A stretch of 64,000 nt of DNA from Roseovarius sp. M141 (GCF_024355225.1 NZ_VCNH01000008.1:2976001-3040000), one strand, 5' to 3'. Positions 17,430 to 26,548 are shown, counted from the stretch's first letter. Translations and numbers: made by a program. Notes: a model not told the origin generated them from the letters alone.

Positions 17430-18103
17430 GCGGACCCTTGAACAAAGCCCTCGACCTCGTCGCGTTTGGCGACGTGGCAATAAATCATATTGATGATCCG
17501 CAATTCGGCCTCGTGCAGTTCCATCGTCGCAGCGGCGCAGCAATCGTCGACGACGACGACGCCAAAGCTTTCGTCGGCAAGGCTACGCACCGTGGACGAC
17601 ACGCATTGGTCGGTAAAGATGCCTGCGACGATCACATCCGTGATCTCCATGTTACGCAGGATCAGCCGCAGGTTGGTGCCGGTCAGGGCGCTGTCGGTTG
17701 TTTTCTCGACGGTGATCTCATCCCCCACCGGGGCCAGTTCATCGACGATCTGCGCCTCTTCCAGGGTTTTGGGCAGTAGCAGATAGTTGAAACCGGGTTT
17801 CTTCTGGCTAAGCGAGCGGTCACGCCCGTCCTCCTTGTGGCAGGCGATGCGGGCGTGGATCACCTCGATCCTCTTGGCGCGGCAGGTCTCTATCAGCTTG
17901 GCGCAGTTCGGGATCACAGTGTCGTTCATCCGCGCGTAGAACGGCTGCCAGCGGGCGGTTTCCTCGGGGGTTTCCTTGTCTTGCAGATAGGTTTTCTGCA
18001 CGTCGATCATCAGCAGCGCCGTGCGTTTCGGATCCAGCACGATATCCTCGGGCGGCTCGGCGGTTTCGTAATAGAATGAACGGTATGCGGTTTTCCAGCT
18101 CAT
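17426..18103 (-). CDS. Isochorismatase-like cysteine hydrolase (paralog 1)
   Basis: Protein of 225 residues with the complete cysteine hydrolase triad: D34 in ALLMIDVQKTYL, K134 in ITVEKTTDSALTGTNL and C167 in GIFTDQCVSSTVRSL. The family cleaves amide or carbamoyl bonds (for example N-carbamoylsarcosine, ureidoacrylate, biuret) or vinyl ethers. The segment HKEDGRDRSLSQKKPGFNYL replaces what biuret hydrolases have here, so I do not assign a substrate. Its start overlaps the permease gene by four bases, so it belongs to the Liv-type transporter operon and probably hydrolyses the imported nitrogen compound or a product of it. A diverged paralog is at the other end of the transporter genes. Confidence 0.9.
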   Translation of the reverse strand: MSWKTAYRSFYYETAEPPEDIVLDPKRTALLMIDVQKTYLQDKETPEETARWQPFYARMNDTVIPNCAKLIETCRAKRIEVIHARIACHKEDGRDRSLSQKKPGFNYLLLPKTLEEAQIVDELAPVGDEITVEKTTDSALTGTNLRLILRNMEITDVIVAGIFTDQCVSSTVRSLADESFGVVVVDDCCAAATMELHEAELRIINMIYCHVAKRDEVEGFVQGSA

Positions 18104-19128
18104 GGGGATTTCCCTCCTGTCTTGCGTTTCAGGGTTAACAATGTGCCGATCTCGCGCGCAGGGAACAGCCCACCGGGGCGCAGCGACAGCACCGCGATCA
18201 TGGCAAGGGCCAGCACGATTTCCGTCAGGCCGATCACCTGCTGCGGCATGAACCCGGCCTCGTTTATACCAGCCTCGACGCTGCGCAGCGCCTCGTAGGC
18301 GAAGGTCACGATCAGCGTGCCAATGACCGCGCCGGTCACCGTGTTGGCACCGCCGATCACTAGCATGGACAGGATCAGGAACGTCTCTTTCAGGTAAAAC
18401 GCGCGCGGCGAAAACGAGGTGACAAAATGCCCCCAGAGCGCACCCCCGATCCCGGCAAACAGCGCAGCAAGGATGAAGCCGACCCAGCGCAGACGGGTGA
18501 TATTCACGCCGATGGCGGCGGCGGCGACCTCGTCATCGCGGCTGGCGCGCAGCAGCTGTCCGGCGCGCGATTCCTTGAATGCCATCGCGCCGATCAGCGC
18601 GGCCAATGCCACGCCGCAGGCCAGCCACAGACTGGTCGCCTCGGGGATACCGAACAGGGTGCGCGGCCCGTTGGTGACGGCGCTCCAATGCGTAAGGACC
18701 GTATGCAGCACGACCAGCAGCGCAAAGGAGGTGATGACCGCCGCCGCATCCGACAGCCGCATCAGCGGATAGGACAGCGCAGCCGCGACCAGCGCTGCCA
18801 CCAGACCGCCGATGAGGATGGTCAGGTAAGGGCTGAGCTGCACGTTCTCCAGAATGGGATAGAGATCGGGCAGCGCCATGCCCTTCATCCGGTCCGGGAT
18901 CGACAGGACAGCCGAGGTATAGGCGCCCACTCCCATAAACCCGATATGCGCGAATGACAGGATGCCCGAATTACCCATGAAAACCTGAAGGCCCAGCACA
19001 AGGATCATCGACACGAACATCGTCGTTGCGATCCGCTCGTACAGGCGTATGCCCATGAACTCAGCCAGCAGCGCCGCCGCCACGATCAGCGCGCCAAGGA
19101 TCAGAAATGTCAGAAGGTTTCTTTGCAT
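18100..19128 (-). CDS. Branched-chain-amino-acid-type ABC permease (LivM-like)
   Basis: Inner-membrane permease of 342 residues with about eight to ten hydrophobic segments. It carries the LivM-type opening MFVSMILVLGLQVFMGNSG with ILSFAHIGFMGVGAYTSAVL, and the EAA-like cytoplasmic loop ASRDDEVAAAAIGVNITRLR. It starts three bases after livH and overlaps the hydrolase gene that follows. With LivH, LivF, LivG and the binding protein it makes a complete importer of the hydrophobic amino acid/amide family. The real substrate of this copy is unknown; the gene company argues for an N-acyl, ureido or similar nitrogen compound. Confidence 0.93.
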   Translation of the reverse strand: MQRNLLTFLILGALIVAAALLAEFMGIRLYERIATTMFVSMILVLGLQVFMGNSGILSFAHIGFMGVGAYTSAVLSIPDRMKGMALPDLYPILENVQLSPYLTILIGGLVAALVAAALSYPLMRLSDAAAVITSFALLVVLHTVLTHWSAVTNGPRTLFGIPEATSLWLACGVALAALIGAMAFKESRAGQLLRASRDDEVAAAAIGVNITRLRWVGFILAALFAGIGGALWGHFVTSFSPRAFYLKETFLILSMLVIGGANTVTGAVIGTLIVTFAYEALRSVEAGINEAGFMPQQVIGLTEIVLALAMIAVLSLRPGGLFPAREIGTLLTLKRKTGGKSP

Positions 19129-19131
19129 GGC

Positions 19132-20022
19132 TCAGGTCCGCTGTCCGCTGGCCGGACCCTTCATCAGGCCCTCGGGGCGCCAAAGAAGGATCAGGATGAC
19201 GAGGCTAAAGGTAAAGGCGTCGCGGAATTTCAGCAGATCCTGCGACAGCGTGTAGTTCAGCGTCGTGTCGATAAGGGCGAGGATGAAACCGCCCAGCACT
19301 GCGCCCTGCAGCGACCGCATGCCGCCGATCACGCAGGCGATAAAGGCGATCAGCAGCGGCTCCAGCCCGATGGCGGGCGCGACGGTGCCGATACGGCCGA
19401 TCCAAAGGATGCCGACGACACCGGCCAGCAGCCCGCTGATCGCGAAGGCGGAGGAAATGATCAGGTTCGCCGGCACACCCAGCATCCGCGCCATGGTGAA
19501 GTTCGTCGCCGCAGCGCGCATTGCGATGCCGAGGACGGTCTTTTGCATCAGGAATGCAAACAGACCCAGCAGCAGCACAGCCGCAACGATGGTGATGATA
19601 TCTCGCATCGGCGTCGGTGTGCCTGCGATCATCACGCTTTGCGAAAAAATCTCGGGCAGCGGCACGCTGCGCGGACGCGGCGAAATGAACAGCAGCGCGG
19701 CGTTCTGGAGCAGTTTGGAAAAAGCGAAGGAGGTGATCAGAACCGCCGTCACTGATTTGGCGCGCACCGGGCGGAAGGCGACATAATCCGTCGCCAGCCC
19801 CGCGACCATCGCCATGACGACGGCCACCGCCGCCATCACCAGCCACGGCAGGGGCGATCCGCCAACCAGATGCAGGGTGTATCCCGCCACCATGATCAGC
19901 TCGCCATAGGCGAAATTGACCAGTTTCAGGATGCCGTAGACCAGCACCAAACCCAGCGCCATCAGCGCATAGGCGCCGCCGAGGCTGAGCACGTTGATGA
20001 TGAACTGTATCGCGAAATCCAT
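19132..20022 (-). CDS. Branched-chain-amino-acid-type ABC permease (LivH-like)
   Basis: Permease of 296 residues starting MDFAIQFIINVLSLGGAYAL, with the LivH marks LVLVYGILKLVNFAYGELIM and, in the coupling loop, GIAMRAAATNFTMARMLGVP. About eight membrane segments. It follows livF by three bases and precedes livM by three bases, typical of a single transcript. It forms the membrane heterodimer with LivM. Confidence 0.93.
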   Translation of the reverse strand: MDFAIQFIINVLSLGGAYALMALGLVLVYGILKLVNFAYGELIMVAGYTLHLVGGSPLPWLVMAAVAVVMAMVAGLATDYVAFRPVRAKSVTAVLITSFAFSKLLQNAALLFISPRPRSVPLPEIFSQSVMIAGTPTPMRDIITIVAAVLLLGLFAFLMQKTVLGIAMRAAATNFTMARMLGVPANLIISSAFAISGLLAGVVGILWIGRIGTVAPAIGLEPLLIAFIACVIGGMRSLQGAVLGGFILALIDTTLNYTLSQDLLKFRDAFTFSLVILILLWRPEGLMKGPASGQRT

Positions 20023-20025
20023 GCC

Positions 20026-20733
20026 TCAGCCCCCCAGATACAGCGCGTCGAGGTCGCTCGACGATGCGATCTCCTGCGCGGTGCCGCTGCCGGCAATCTC
20101 GCCAAGGCGCAGCACATAGGCGCGGTCGGCGACTTGCAGCGCCTTGCGCGCGTTCTGCTCGACCAGAAGGATGGTCAGTTTTTGCGCCTTGAGTTCTGCG
20201 ATCATCTCAAAGATCTGGTCGACGATAGCGGGGGCAAGGCCCAGCGACGGCTCGTCCAGCAACAGGATGCGCGGGCGCGACATCAGCGCGCGGGCGATCA
20301 CCAACATCTGCTGCTCCCCCCCCGACAGCGTGCCGGCGGCCTGCTCGCGCCGCTCGTGCAGACGCGGAAACATCCCGAACATCTGCTGGCGGTCCTCAGC
20401 CACGCCCTTGCGATCACTGCGGCGCACATAGGCACCCAGCGTCAGGTTTTCATCGACCGTGAGGTCGGGGAACACATCGCGCGTCTCCGGCACGGTCGCC
20501 ATGCCCTTGCGCAGCATCGCCTCGGGGTTGGCCGAGGTCACGTCCTGCCCGTCCAGAAATACCTGCCCGCCCGATGCCTTGATCGCGCCCGCGACGCACA
20601 GGATGGAGGATGATTTGCCCGCGCCATTGGCGCCCAGCAGCGTCACCAGTTCGCCATCGGCAACGGCGAAGGACACGCCGCGCACCGCGTGGACGGCGCC
20701 GTAGCGCACGTGGAGATCCTTGACTTCAATCAT
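20026..20733 (-). CDS. ABC transporter ATPase (LivF-like)
   Basis: Cytoplasmic ATPase of 235 residues. Walker A is GANGAGKSS, the signature is LSGGEQQMLVIARALM, Walker B is ILLLDEPSLGLAP, and the H-loop region is LLVEQNARKAL. It is LivF-length, shorter than LivG. Its start overlaps the livG stop by eight bases. It energises import with LivG. Confidence 0.94.
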   Translation of the reverse strand: MIEVKDLHVRYGAVHAVRGVSFAVADGELVTLLGANGAGKSSSILCVAGAIKASGGQVFLDGQDVTSANPEAMLRKGMATVPETRDVFPDLTVDENLTLGAYVRRSDRKGVAEDRQQMFGMFPRLHERREQAAGTLSGGEQQMLVIARALMSRPRILLLDEPSLGLAPAIVDQIFEMIAELKAQKLTILLVEQNARKALQVADRAYVLRLGEIAGSGTAQEIASSSDLDALYLGG

Positions 20734-21472
20734 CTGCGCCGCTTCCCAGATAGGCCTCGATCACGTCGCGGTTGGTGCGCACCTCTTCGGCGGAGCCTTC
20801 GGCGATGGTACGCCCGGACGAGATCACTTGCAGGCGATCGCACAGCCGCATGATCAGGCTCATATCATGGTCGATGATCAGCAGACCAAGGCCCCGCTCG
20901 GCAGGCAGCGCGCGCAGGATATCCAACAGCGCATCGGTTTCGGCCACGTTCATGCCCGCCGCAGGCTCGTCCAGAAACAGGAATGACGGCTCGGCGGCCA
21001 GCGCGCGGGCGATTTCCACCCGGCGCTTGTCGCCATAGCTAAGCGTGCCGCACAGATCGTCGGAATGGCGCCGCAACCCGAAATCGTCCAGCAGCGCCTG
21101 CGCCTTGGCGCGCGCAATGCGCCGACTGTCGCCGCGCGCCAGTGCTGCCGTCTCGATATTTTCCAGCGTGGTCATGTTGTTGAACAAGCGCACGATCTGA
21201 AATGACCGTGCCACCCCCAGAAGGGCGATCTTGCGCGGGGTCAGCCCGGAAATCACGCGCTCGCCGATGCGCACGTCGCCATTGGCCAGCGGAACCTGCC
21301 CGGTGATGGCATTAATCGTCGTCGTCTTGCCCGAACCGTTGGGGCCGATCAGGCCCAGGATCTCGCCCGGCTCCAGCCGCAGCGAGACGGCATCCAGCGC
21401 CTTGAGGCCGGAAAATTCGACCGAGGCCTCGCGCACTTCCAGAGGCGCGCGGAGGTTTGCATCATCCAGCAT
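20726..21472 (-). CDS. ABC transporter ATPase (LivG-like)
   Basis: ATPase of 248 residues. Walker A is GPNGSGKTTTINAITG; the signature appears as GTLSYGDKRRVEIARALA, and Walker B as FLFLDEPAAGMN. The extra helical piece after Walker A (VRSFQIVRLFNNMTTLENIE) is the LivG type. It follows the binding-protein gene by 63 bp and overlaps livF. Confidence 0.94.
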   Translation of the reverse strand: MLDDANLRAPLEVREASVEFSGLKALDAVSLRLEPGEILGLIGPNGSGKTTTINAITGQVPLANGDVRIGERVISGLTPRKIALLGVARSFQIVRLFNNMTTLENIETAALARGDSRRIARAKAQALLDDFGLRRHSDDLCGTLSYGDKRRVEIARALAAEPSFLFLDEPAAGMNVAETDALLDILRALPAERGLGLLIIDHDMSLIMRLCDRLQVISSGRTIAEGSAEEVRTNRDVIEAYLGSGADD

Positions 21473-21535
21473 CGTGCAATGATCCCTTAGTTGGATAAAA
21501 CGAGCGGCGGCAATGCGCCGCCACCCGCTGTAGCA

Positions 21536-22711
21536 TCACGGCTTGGGCAGCGCCTCGGGGCGGCGCCAACCCATGAAACTGGGCTTGCCACCTTCCAGCG
21601 CGGTCAGCACGGCGGCCTTGTCGGGCTCGTGGCCGTCCTCGGCCGACGAATAGGACAGCTTGCCAGTCAGCAGATCAAACTCACCCTCCTCCAATGCCTT
21701 GGCGACAGCGGCGCCATCGGTCGTGCCCGCCGCTTCGACCGCAGCGGCCATCAGCATGATGGTGTCCCAACCGGTCGCGACAAAGGACGATTCAGGCGCC
21801 TCGCCGTGCTTTGCTGCGTAAAGCTCGTTGAATTTCAACATATCCGGATGCGATTCCGGCCCCATCCAGGCATGGGTGACGAAATAGATGTCATTGCCCA
21901 GCTTGTCTCCCAGCGCCTCGTGCATGGCCGGATCGTCATAGGCGTCGCCGCCCAGGACCGGCGCGTCGATGCCCGCCTCGCGCAGCGCGCGGATGATCAC
22001 GCCGATATCCTGCCCGTAGGACGACAGGAAGATCACGTCGGGCGTCTCGTCCAGCGCCTGAAGGCGCGACAGCTGCGCCGAAAAGTCATTGTCGCCGTTG
22101 GTATAGGTATCCTCGAGGATCACCTCACAGCCGATATCCTGGTAGTGCTCGACGAAATATTTCGACAGCGATTTGGTATAGGCGATGAACTGATCGGTGA
22201 CGACATAGGCCTTTTTCCAGCCCTTTTCCTCGCAGGCGAAATTCGCGGCGACGGCGCCCATCGTGGTGTTCCACATCGACAGGGTGAACTGCTTGTCCCC
22301 CAGCGACCACGACGAATAAAGCGGATCGGACGCGCAGGTCGAAATGCCGACCAGACCGGCCTCCTGCGCCTCGCGGCTGGCCGGGCCGCCAAAGTCGAAA
22401 TCGCAGGGTGCGACGATCAGTTCGGCGCCCCGGTCGATCAGCTCGACCGCGACGTTGCCGACCGTGACGGGGTCGGATTTGCCGTCGATATTGACGAATT
22501 TGACGGGACGGCCAAGGATGCCGCCGTTTTCGTTGAGGTAGTCGACCGCCACTTCGGCGCCCAGAAATCCGGGCGTGTCCAGCGGCGCCTGAATGCCGGT
22601 CAGCGACAGCGCGCCGCCGATCAGCAGTTCTTCGCCATCCTGCGCGGATGCCGCGCCTGCCGTCATCATCGCGCCGGACGCGATCAAGGCGGCTGTTTTC
22701 TTGATACTCAT
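21536..22711 (-). CDS. ABC transporter substrate-binding protein (Leu/Ile/Val-binding family)
   Basis: Periplasmic protein of 391 residues with signal peptide MSIKKTAALIASGAMMTAGA (ASA cut soon after). The type I periplasmic fold is visible: LLIGGALSLTGIQAPLDTPG at the start, VAVDYLNENGGILGRPVKFV, DRGAELIVAPCDFDFGGPAS, DVIFLSSYGQDIGVIIRALR and GWDTIMLMAAAVEAAG near the end. It is the receptor of the transporter encoded downstream. The pocket residues do not allow a ligand call. The 51-bp spacer after the upstream hydrolase holds a hairpin (22738-22753). Confidence 0.92.
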   Translation of the reverse strand: MSIKKTAALIASGAMMTAGAASAQDGEELLIGGALSLTGIQAPLDTPGFLGAEVAVDYLNENGGILGRPVKFVNIDGKSDPVTVGNVAVELIDRGAELIVAPCDFDFGGPASREAQEAGLVGISTCASDPLYSSWSLGDKQFTLSMWNTTMGAVAANFACEEKGWKKAYVVTDQFIAYTKSLSKYFVEHYQDIGCEVILEDTYTNGDNDFSAQLSRLQALDETPDVIFLSSYGQDIGVIIRALREAGIDAPVLGGDAYDDPAMHEALGDKLGNDIYFVTHAWMGPESHPDMLKFNELYAAKHGEAPESSFVATGWDTIMLMAAAVEAAGTTDGAAVAKALEEGEFDLLTGKLSYSSAEDGHEPDKAAVLTALEGGKPSFMGWRRPEALPKP

Positions 22712-22737
22712 GGTCTTTTCTCCTCCGGTTGGTTTTC

Positions 22738-22753
22738 GCGCCTTTTCCGGCGC
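22738..22753. other. Small hairpin before the binding-protein gene
   Basis: GCGCC (22738-22742) and GGCGC (22749-22753) around TTTTCC, in the spacer between the upstream hydrolase and the binding-protein gene. No T-run follows on the transcribed strand, so mRNA processing or stability is more likely than termination. Confidence 0.35.
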
Positions 22754-22762
22754 TTTTTATCG

Positions 22763-23410
22763 TCAGCTTCGGGCGATTTCGGCCAGAAGGTCGTCTGTGT
22801 TCACCTGCCGACAATAACCGGCGATGGTTTTCAGCGAATTGTCGTGCCGCTCCTGACTGTAGGTCGCGCAGGCGTCGGGGACGAGCGTGACGAGGTAGTT
22901 CAGATCGCACGCATCGCGCACCGCCGATTCGACGCATTGATCGGTCAGCAGGCCGCACAGCACGATCTGGGTGATCCCCAGATTGCGCAGCACATAGTCG
23001 ATATGGGTCGACACAAAGACCGACGAGGACGATTTGGGAAACACGATCTCATCGCCCTCGGGGGCGATTTCATCCACGACCTTGCCGTCATGCGATCCCT
23101 TGGGCACGTTGAAGCCGGTGATCTTGTAATCAAGGCTACGGTCGCGCCCGTCCAGCGTCAGCGACTCGATGGTGGTATACATCACCTCGATACCCGCCGC
23201 GCGAAATCCCTTTTGCAGCTTTTGCATATTGGGCAGCGCGGTGGTTTTGATCCGCTCAAAGTAGTGGCCGTATTTCCCGGCGATATCGGCGTCGGAGACC
23301 TCGCTGAATTCGCCCCCGTCGCGGGCGACCGAGAAGTTCTGGACGTCGATGAACAGAAGCCCCGACCGGGCCGGATCAAGCGGGATTTCGCGGGTTTGCG
23401 GGTGGGTCAC
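22763..23410 (-). CDS. Isochorismatase-like cysteine hydrolase (paralog 2)
   Basis: Protein of 215 residues when started at GTG 23410, which overlaps the stop of the preceding gene as GTGA and has GGAG upstream; the frame is open to 23470 but that part runs inside the upstream gene. The triad is present: D22 in SGLLFIDVQNFSV, K126 in IVFPKSSSSVF and C159 in CGLLTDQCVESAVRD. It shares LDGRDRSL with paralog 1, and both have the same general layout. It is the second gene of the operon and probably acts in the same route on a different bond or intermediate. Confidence 0.88.
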   Translation of the reverse strand: MTHPQTREIPLDPARSGLLFIDVQNFSVARDGGEFSEVSDADIAGKYGHYFERIKTTALPNMQKLQKGFRAAGIEVMYTTIESLTLDGRDRSLDYKITGFNVPKGSHDGKVVDEIAPEGDEIVFPKSSSSVFVSTHIDYVLRNLGITQIVLCGLLTDQCVESAVRDACDLNYLVTLVPDACATYSQERHDNSLKTIAGYCRQVNTDDLLAEIARS

Positions 23411-24216
23411 GGGGTAATCTCCAAAGTTTCGAGGGCGGCGCCCAGAGCCTCTGCCAGACGAACCGCCCACAGCCGCTGTCCGGCGGTGTTCGAAATTAGA
23501 TCGTTGCGCAGTTCGATCAGGGCATGCGGGATGCCGCGCCGTTCTCCATGGATGGGGATGGCATAATCGCTGTCGTCGTCCACCGCATAGGGGGCGTTGA
23601 GCGCAATGATATCATCCGGCGCGATCTGTGTCAGCGCGGCCTTCAGCGCCTGCGCCAGTCGCGCATCGCGGTTATATAGAAAGCCGACCGACATGGGCCG
23701 CGCCTGCCCGGCAAAGACCGGGGTATAGGAATGGATCGTGACCAGCACGCTCGGCCGCCCTGCTGCGGCGCGCGCGTCCAGCATTTCCGCAACTGTGTCA
23801 TGCAGGGGGCGGTGGATCTCGTCATAGCGCTGCGCGCGCGCCGCAGCATCCAGCGCGGCATTGCCGGGCACCATCGTGCCATCGCTGATTTCGGGAATGC
23901 AATCAGGCGCGCTCAGCGGGCGGTTCGTGTCGATGACCAGACGACTGTAGCGTTGCAGCACCAGCGGCGCGTCCAGAAGGTCCGACAGGCGCCGCGCGGT
24001 GGCTGCGGCGCCGATATCCCAGGCGATATGCCTGTCCATATCGGCCCCATCCAGCCCCAGCCCGGCAAGGTTAGCGGGCACCGCCCGTCCGGCATGCTCG
24101 CACAGCAGAAATATGAGCGAGGTGCCTGACGCACGAACCACCTCGACCGGATCGGGATCGCACGGCGACAGAAGGCATGGCGCGTCGTGGCGCGGGCTAT
24201 GGGACGCATGGGACAT
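23407..24216 (-). CDS. N-formylglutamate amidohydrolase family protein
   Basis: Protein of 269 residues. The family core is present: SLIFLLCEHAGRAVPANLAG near the start, then YSRLVIDTNRPLSAPDCIPE, DEIHRPLHDTVAEML, LVTIHSYTPVFAGQARPMSV and IELRNDLISNTAGQRLW. HutG-type enzymes deformylate N-formylglutamate with a metal ion; related members act on other N-acyl amino acids. It is the first gene of the operon and is divergent from the RpiR regulator. No histidine-utilisation genes are near, so a substrate other than N-formylglutamate is likely (inference). Confidence 0.9.
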   Translation of the reverse strand: MSHASHSPRHDAPCLLSPCDPDPVEVVRASGTSLIFLLCEHAGRAVPANLAGLGLDGADMDRHIAWDIGAAATARRLSDLLDAPLVLQRYSRLVIDTNRPLSAPDCIPEISDGTMVPGNAALDAAARAQRYDEIHRPLHDTVAEMLDARAAAGRPSVLVTIHSYTPVFAGQARPMSVGFLYNRDARLAQALKAALTQIAPDDIIALNAPYAVDDDSDYAIPIHGERRGIPHALIELRNDLISNTAGQRLWAVRLAEALGAALETLEITP

Positions 24217-24368
24217 GATCAGGCAGCAGACTCCGGGATTAAGGAAAGTAAAGAAAATAGAAGCTCAAAGATCAAGTCATATTTAGGCTTTGATAAGATA
24301 ATTTCATATGATCCAATGCTTTCGAATCAAACGGCGCCAGCGCGACGCCCGCCTGCGAAAGGACACTG
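24217..24368. promoter_or_regulatory. Divergent control region of the N-compound operon and rpiR-GS
   Basis: This 152-bp spacer is clearly AT-rich (24240-24320) in a GC-rich region. TCATATTTAG near 24277 and TTTCATATGA near 24302 form a loose inverted repeat (TCATAT/ATATGA) and could be an operator for the RpiR-type regulator. No exact promoter is assigned. Confidence 0.45.
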
Positions 24369-25241
24369 ATGACAGTTCAGGACGACGTGCGTGCGAACCT
24401 GACCCGTCTCACGGCGGGGCAGATCAAGCTGGCCAATGCCCTACTTGCCGACTACCCGTTCGCCGGGCTGCAACCGATCCAGCAACTGGCCGATGCGACG
24501 GGGGTCAGCCCGCCGTCGATCTCGCGCTTTGTCAGCAGGTTGGGCTTTGCGGGGTTTGGCGATTTCCAGAATGCCCTGATCGGGGAACTGCGCGAGGGCA
24601 GCCGGTCCCCCCGCGATCTGCATGCGCTGGCGGGCGACGGCAGGGGCGCCTGTTTCCTGCACAGCTATACCCAGCGCGCTGCCGATCTGGTGCGTCAACT
24701 GCCCCAGACCATCACGCAGCAGCAGCTGGACAGTGTCGCCGCCCTGCTGGGCGATCCGGCGCGCAACATCTATGTGCGCGGCGGGCGGATCAGCGACACA
24801 CTGGCGCGGTTCCTGTCGGTGCATCTGCGCCAGATCCGGCCCGGCATTCATCATCTGGCGGACGACCCCGAACTATGGCCGGATACGGCGCTGCAGATGC
24901 GCCGCCGCGACGTGGCCGTGTTGTTCGATTTCCGCCGCTATCAGCCATCGCTGGAACGGCTGGCCGCCGCCATCAGCCAGCAGCGCCGCGCGCAGGTGGT
25001 GCTGATTACCGATAAATGGCAATCGCCCGCCGCCCGCCATTCCAGCCACGTCATCGCCCTGCCGATCGAGATTGGCACCGCCTGGGACACCGGCGCCGCC
25101 GCGCTGGCCCTGATCGAGGCGCTGGTCGTCACCGTATCCGAGCAGAACTGGCACAGCACCGAGCAACGCATCAAGGACTGGGACGCCCTGCGCGCCCGGC
25201 TTGAGGGTAAAAGCACACCAAAGAACGAGGACAGCCGATGA
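24369..25241 (+). CDS. MurR/RpiR family transcriptional regulator
   Basis: Protein of 290 residues. The N-terminal HTH domain (about 1-75) reads ANALLADYPFAGLQPIQQLA, then TGVSPPSISRFVSRLGFAGF. The C-terminal SIS domain (about 125-265) has NIYVRGGRISDTLARFLSVH and DVAVLFDFRRYQPSLERLAA. SIS domains usually sense phosphorylated sugars, but a group in alphaproteobacteria lies beside amino acid or amine genes. It is divergent from the hydrolase/transporter operon and its stop overlaps the next gene (ATGA), so it is probably the local regulator of both. Confidence 0.9.
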   Translation: MTVQDDVRANLTRLTAGQIKLANALLADYPFAGLQPIQQLADATGVSPPSISRFVSRLGFAGFGDFQNALIGELREGSRSPRDLHALAGDGRGACFLHSYTQRAADLVRQLPQTITQQQLDSVAALLGDPARNIYVRGGRISDTLARFLSVHLRQIRPGIHHLADDPELWPDTALQMRRRDVAVLFDFRRYQPSLERLAAAISQQRRAQVVLITDKWQSPAARHSSHVIALPIEIGTAWDTGAAALALIEALVVTVSEQNWHSTEQRIKDWDALRARLEGKSTPKNEDSR

Positions 25242-26548
25242 AACGCGAAGAATTGATACTGGCCTGCACCAGCGACATCGCCGGCAAGGTCCGGGGCAAA
25301 TCCTTTCCGGCGTCGCAACTGGAAAAGCGGCTGAAGCGCGGGATTGGCTGGACGCCCACAAATGTGCAGATCACCTGTTTCGATAAAATCGCCGACACGC
25401 CCTTTGGGTCGTTCGGGGATCTGGTGCTGATCCCGGTCGAGGCCGCGGTGATGCGCCTGCCCGAGGATGGCGCACCAGATGAGGTGCTGATGCTGGGCGA
25501 TATCCGGTACACGAACGGCACGCCTTGGGAGTTCTGCACCCGCGCGATCCTGCGCGATGCGCTGGCCCGGCTGGAGCGCGTGTCGGACCTGACGCTGAAC
25601 GGCGCGTTCGAGCATGAATTCCAGATCCGTGATGAGGCGCCGCAGCCCGGCACCGCGTACTCGGCCGCCGGATTCCGCCAATGGCGCGCCTTTGGCGAGA
25701 CGTTGGTTGCGGCGATGCGCGATAACGGCATCGCGCCCGACACGTTCCTGCGCGAATTCGGCCCCGGCCAGTTCGAGGTGACGATGGACCCGGCTCAGGG
25801 CATGGCCATCGCAGATCAGGCAGTGATCCTGCGCGAATTGATCCACGCCGTTGCAGCGCGGTTCGGCAAGGGTGCGACCTTCGTGCCGATCCGCGGCCCC
25901 GATGCGGTGGGCAACGGCGTGCATGTGCATATCAGCCTGATCGATGCGAATGGCGATCCGGCCACCCATGATGCGGACGGCAAACATGAATTGTCCCGTC
26001 ATGCCGGGCAATTCGTGGCCGGTATCCTGAAATATCTGGACGCGTTCACCGCCATCACCGCGCCCAGCGTCGTGTCCTATCTGCGCCTGACGCCGCATCG
26101 CTGGAGTGCAGCGTTCAACAACCTCGGCTTTCGCGACCGCGAGGCGTCGGTACGGATCTGCCCGGTTTCGGATATTTCCGATCTGGCCCGTGCGCGCCAG
26201 TACCACTTCGAATTTCGGGCCGCCGACGCCGCCGCCAGCCCCTATCTGGTGCTGGCCGCGCTGGTCCATGCCGGCGCGCAGGGCATCGAAGAGGGTCTGA
26301 GCGTCCCCGATGCCACGCAGCAGGATCTGTCCCTGCTGTCACCCGAGGATCTGGCCGCCAGCGGGCACAAGCGCCTGCCGCAAACCCTGGAGCAGGCGCT
26401 GGAGCTTTTTGCCACCAATGAAACGGTGGCTGGCTGGTTTCCCGAGGGATTCGTCGATCTTTACGTCAAGCACAAGCAGGGCGAGGCGGCCATGGTCGCC
26501 GGACTGAACCCGGTCGAGCAATGCCGCCGCTACGAGGAGGTCTATTGA
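25238..26548 (+). CDS. Glutamine synthetase-like ligase
   Basis: Protein of 436 residues, shorter than GlnA (about 470). It has the beta-grasp N-terminal half (LACTSDIAGKVRGKSFPASQ) and the catalytic half with EHEFQIRDEAPQPG, FGPGQFEVTMDPAQGMAIAD, GNGVHVHISLID and LRLTPHRWSAAF. GlnA-I type adenylylation tyrosine region is not seen. Such proteins join glutamate to an amine (gamma-glutamyl-amide formation) or act on other acids. It is translated together with the RpiR gene and divergent from an N-acyl hydrolase operon, so it may activate an amine in the same pathway. Confidence 0.88.
   Translation: MKREELILACTSDIAGKVRGKSFPASQLEKRLKRGIGWTPTNVQITCFDKIADTPFGSFGDLVLIPVEAAVMRLPEDGAPDEVLMLGDIRYTNGTPWEFCTRAILRDALARLERVSDLTLNGAFEHEFQIRDEAPQPGTAYSAAGFRQWRAFGETLVAAMRDNGIAPDTFLREFGPGQFEVTMDPAQGMAIADQAVILRELIHAVAARFGKGATFVPIRGPDAVGNGVHVHISLIDANGDPATHDADGKHELSRHAGQFVAGILKYLDAFTAITAPSVVSYLRLTPHRWSAAFNNLGFRDREASVRICPVSDISDLARARQYHFEFRAADAAASPYLVLAALVHAGAQGIEEGLSVPDATQQDLSLLSPEDLAASGHKRLPQTLEQALELFATNETVAGWFPEGFVDLYVKHKQGEAAMVAGLNPVEQCRRYEEVY

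Noticed and set aside
17426..23410. Biuret/triuret hydrolase assignment for the two cysteine hydrolases
   Set aside because: The triads fit the superfamily, but the segments around GRDRSL and the lack of the typical biuret hydrolase surroundings do not support this substrate.
21491..23566. 691-codon open frame on the plus strand
   Set aside because: Antisense to the binding protein and hydrolase genes; no signal peptide or domain.
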